From: Onchocerca volvulus
Lineage: Eukaryota > Nematoda > Chromadorea > Rhabditida > Onchocercidae
DNA length: 64,000 bases
Direction of reading: 5' to 3'
Assembly (NCBI GenBank): GCA_000499405.2
Contig: HG738139.1
Span: 3,997,561 to 4,061,560 of the forward strand
Shown: positions 61,001 through 64,000 of the stretch, piece after piece
How positions within the stretch are numbered: position 1 is the stretch's first letter
Layout: every line of letters starts with the position of its first letter
Program-made: the position numbers and the translations under genes
Notes under the pieces: model-generated
Databases searched by the model: none
Told to the model about the DNA's origin: nothing
The model's input: the letters and a program-made list of their open reading frames with translations, nothing else

Positions 61001-63185
61001 ACTATTCTCGTTATCGCTTAATGTATCGATCATATCGCTGAAAAAATTGTACAACTACAACAAATTGATTTCTTAAATTTAAAAAAATTTAAAAAAAGAA
61101 TTAAGTCACCTTTAATTGATCTTGTTCACCAACATATTCTAATGCTGTAAAAATACTCCACGTAGCTCTTCGACGTGCTTCTAAACGTGCTAAACAACGT
61201 CTGTACCATTTCTGGATTAAAATTGCAGCTTTTATTGCTGAAAAATTTTCTTCTAAAAAATTTTAAAAAATTATAAAATTGTTGAAGTAAAATTAAAATT
61301 TTTAGTCCTATTATTACTATTCCATGCGAAAAAAAAAAGTCAAAAATGACTAATTATTGGTATTTCAATTAATTAACTTTTTTCATTATTCAATTTTCAA
61401 TTTAAATTTATCAAAAATTGATGAATAATCATGTTTATTCTATTCAGGAAAATTTTTATTTTTAGTATCTTTTTCAATTTTTTACTTTTTTTACTCTCTT
61501 TTGAAAGTTTTAGGAATTAATTTTTTTTTTTCCAGATTCATACATATCGATGATACAAGAAAGTGCTTATTAAGGAGGAAATATGTGAAGAAAAAAAAAA
61601 TGCTTTTCCATGATTTCTGTTTGATTAAAGAGCCTAATTAGCACGAAATGCTAATTAGGCTCTATTTATTGAAGAGAAGTTGCAATGCAATTATAGATTT
61701 AACTCAGCGAAATTATTTAACAACTTTAAAATTCCACTTTACAAGTTGATAAATTTTAATTATTTTTTTAAATTGAATAAAATCAATACATGCATTAACG
61801 ATAGTGATAGTCTGATGAAAAAAAAAAATGATTCGAAAAACAAATTAAAATTTGAATCTTTCATTAAAAGCTTTCACTTTGACTTAAATTTTTTAATTTT
61901 TTTCTCTTTTTTTTCTTGAAATTTTCAAAAATATCTTTAAAAAAAATAAAACATTTTTTTGTTTTTTAGAAAATATAATTGTTCAGTTTATTATGCTAAA
62001 TATTTATTAGAAATTCAAGCGAAGAATTACAATTAGTTGAAAAAAATTCAAAATTTATAATTGAAATATTTTAAAATTTTCAGCTAAAAAAATTGTGAAG
62101 TTTGATTTTTTTATTTTTGTTTGTAATTTTTTTCTTTTACAATAATTGCAATAACGGATAAATAAAAATTATCATTTATTTATTGATTTTTGATCATTTA
62201 TCACAATTATTAGAAAAAATTCTTTCGAATCGCACAAATATGAAATACTATTTCAACTTTACTTTTATAAATTTTCTTTTTGCTTAAAATTTTTGATTAA
62301 TCTAACAATAATCTTACAATTAACATAAAGAATAAAGTAAAAATTGACGAATAGTTTTATAATATATAATTTCAAATATATTTATTGATTTAAACTAAAA
62401 AAAAAGTTTTCTTTCAATATTTGGCAATATTTTGATTAGTAATTTTTTAAGTTATTTGTCTGAAGGCATTATACGTTAAGTTCATTTTCATTGTTAAAAT
62501 TTAAAGTGATAAAATTTCTTTTAATACTAATCATTTCAAATTATCTTCTAATAAAAAAACTTCTTTTTCGAGAAAAATTATCAAATAAAGAACGGAAAAG
62601 TAAGATAAACAATGATCAATTCTGATATTATCCAGAATTCATAATCATTTAGCATTTGCAGGAAATTATCTAATTTTTTTTCATTCAATTTATTAATTTA
62701 GTCAATGGAAATTTTCAATTACAATTTTAAATTAAAAAAATTTTTAACTTCAATAATTTGGAAAAATAAAAATTCTTAACTTTCGGAAATGCTTAAAAAC
62801 ATTTTCAAAATTATTTAATAAAAACGAATTTGCATTATCATTCAAAAGTTTAATTTTGGAAACGTTGAAAACAACAAAACCAAAATCAACAATCTTTATA
62901 ATAAAGAATTTCGAAAAAAAAAAAGTGATATCAGTTCATCAATAAAAGTGGGAAAATTATTTACGAGTTTTAAAAAATTTTAAAAGCTATTTTTCAAAAA
63001 GTTAATTTTAAACTAAATCATTCAAACAATCAATTTATGATAGATTTTATCGATTTGACTTAATCAGCAATTCGATAAAATCGATTCAACTCTAATCTCC
63101 GAAAATAAAATTCCTTTTTGATATCTTCTACTCGATGCATTCCAAACATACTACCATTTTCCAGTTTAAAATAGTAATTCTTCAT
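55077..63185 (-). CDS. pef-1: Serine/threonine protein phosphatase with EF-hands (PPEF / RdgC family)
   Basis: Secure exons: 61252-61110, 61054-60973, 60029-59881, 59435-59274, 58931-58728, 58408-58259, 57826-57636, 57038-56817, 56371-56265, 56039-55831, 55545-55471 and 55268-55077. A candidate first exon, 63185-63155 (ATG, phase 1), makes 638 residues (human PPEF1 653), and a 21-nt microexon (60695-60675) may add seven. Seen: N-terminal IQ motif ([12 protein letters not shown]), a PPP catalytic core with GDLHG, GDFVDRG, RGNHED and HGGIS, and [13 protein letters not shown]. At the C-terminus are EF-hands with loops [13 protein letters not shown] and [13 protein letters not shown]. RdgC-type phosphatases are Ca2+/calmodulin-regulated and act in sensory neurons, as on rhodopsin in flies. 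Confidence 0.9.
56560..56604 (+). repeat. Perfect 21-bp inverted repeat, 3-nt loop
   Basis: ATTGAAAACTAGTAATATCA plus A at 56560-56580 is followed by TTA and its exact reverse complement at 56584-56604. It lies in the PPEF intron between exons 57038-56817 and 56371-56265. A perfect stem in such AT-rich DNA suggests a foldback element or cruciform rather than chance. Confidence 0.9.
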
Positions 63186-64000
63186 GATTTAAAAATATTC
63201 TTCAATTAGATAAAATCGAATTGCTCATTAAGTCAAAGATTCAGAATTTTATTTCCAATTTTAAATTTACTGCAAAAAAATTTAGAAAAAATTGAGTATT
63301 ATAAAATATTTTCATATTAATTTAACATTGTTTTTTTAATAACAAAAAAAGAAAAAACAATTTTTTTTTCTTTACTTTCAGCAGGACTAATACGATTCTT
63401 TTTAAAATTACGATTTAAAAAAATTTTTTAATTGAAAAATATTTTAATTAATCAAAATTACTATCTTGAGTGATTATAAAATAAAAAAGTTCTTCAGTTG
63501 AAGAATATTTTTAGATCATGGAGAATTACGATTTAACGAAGAATTAATTATAAAAATAGCTTCATTTAATGATATATGTACGTTAATCGTAAATATTTTC
63601 GTTGAAGAAAAAATCGATTAAAAAAATTGTTTACTATAAAATAAATTATTTCGATTAAAACTTTTTTTTTTTTTAATCGACATTAATCTTTTGTACTCTT
63701 TTTAATTAATACAAATTTTTTACATATTTTTTAATCAATAACATAAATAAATAAATAAATATAAATATATGTGTATATGCATAAGTAATTTTAATTTCTA
63801 AATTTTGAAAACATTTAAAAGATTAAAGTCAAAATTGTCCATTTTAATTTTCATTTTTATTTCTTAAATTTAATTCCAAATCAAAAGAAACAATAATTTT
63901 TATATCAAATGTAACGATATAAAAGTGTGGGAAATATCCATTTTTTTTTTCGAAATTTTGATTGAAATAAAAATATTCGAAAGAAATGTTTGATGCTATC
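61253..64000. other. Upstream region of PPEF, mostly non-coding
   Basis: AT-rich sequence with no coding region beyond the candidate PPEF first exon (63185-63155). It includes a 15-bp perfect hairpin at 61629-61663. If the candidate exon is real, 61253-63154 is a 1.9-kb first intron and the promoter lies to its right. Confidence 0.45.
61629..61663 (+). repeat. Perfect 15-bp hairpin with CGAAA loop
   Basis: AGAGCCTAATTAGCA (61629-61643), loop CGAAA, and the exact reverse complement TGCTAATTAGGCTCT (61649-61663). It is more GC-rich than its surroundings and resembles a stable RNA hairpin or a foldback element terminus. Confidence 0.85.

Overview
The window is AT-rich nuclear DNA from a nematode, most likely a filarial worm. 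The coding regions are split by many short-to-medium introns with nematode-style TTTTCAG/TTTTAG acceptors. Several genes have acceptor-like sites just upstream of, or touching, the ATG, as expected for spliced-leader trans-splicing. One stretch holds decayed Wolbachia-like genes, which is characteristic of filarial genomes. The species assignment is inference. No rRNA, tRNA or CRISPR array was recognised.

Left third (0.2-20.6 kb). After a possible terminal exon on the plus strand, all genes run on the minus strand: TXNDC17/TRP14, a multi-pass membrane protein of unknown function, OSGEP/Kae1 (KEOPS tRNA t6A synthesis), a 65-residue LYR-motif protein placed only 15 nt upstream of OSGEP, a TMEM55-type phosphoinositide phosphatase, and a full-length HIP1/HIP1R (Sla2) endocytic adaptor of 19 exons. 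I rebuilt exon structures by hand. Phases agree at every junction given for these genes.

Middle (20.6-38 kb). An intergenic region carries CA-type microsatellites and a 19-bp minisatellite. It is followed by a plus-strand single-pass membrane protein of unknown function and then about 4.5 kb with no secure gene. From about 30.9 to 37.2 kb lies a transposon/bacterial island: scrambled, frameshifted Helitron helicase pieces, then Wolbachia-like fragments (pleD-type GGDEF, enolase, wsp) on both strands, flanked by inverted copies of a short repeat.

Right third (38-64 kb). A plus-strand Cys-loop ligand-gated ion channel is complete in 12 exons and followed by a secreted Cys-rich protein. On the minus strand are TACO1 (mitochondrial YebC-family translational activator), a newly assembled 113-residue gene 206 nt upstream of it (operon-like spacing), and a PPEF/RdgC-type EF-hand protein phosphatase.

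Most genes are unrelated housekeeping or signalling functions. The main candidates for new biology are the LYR-OSGEP tandem pair, the Wolbachia/Helitron island, a GC-AG intron in TXNDC17, a 21-nt microexon in PPEF, an alternative C-terminal exon for the HIP1R gene, and the 113-residue gene.
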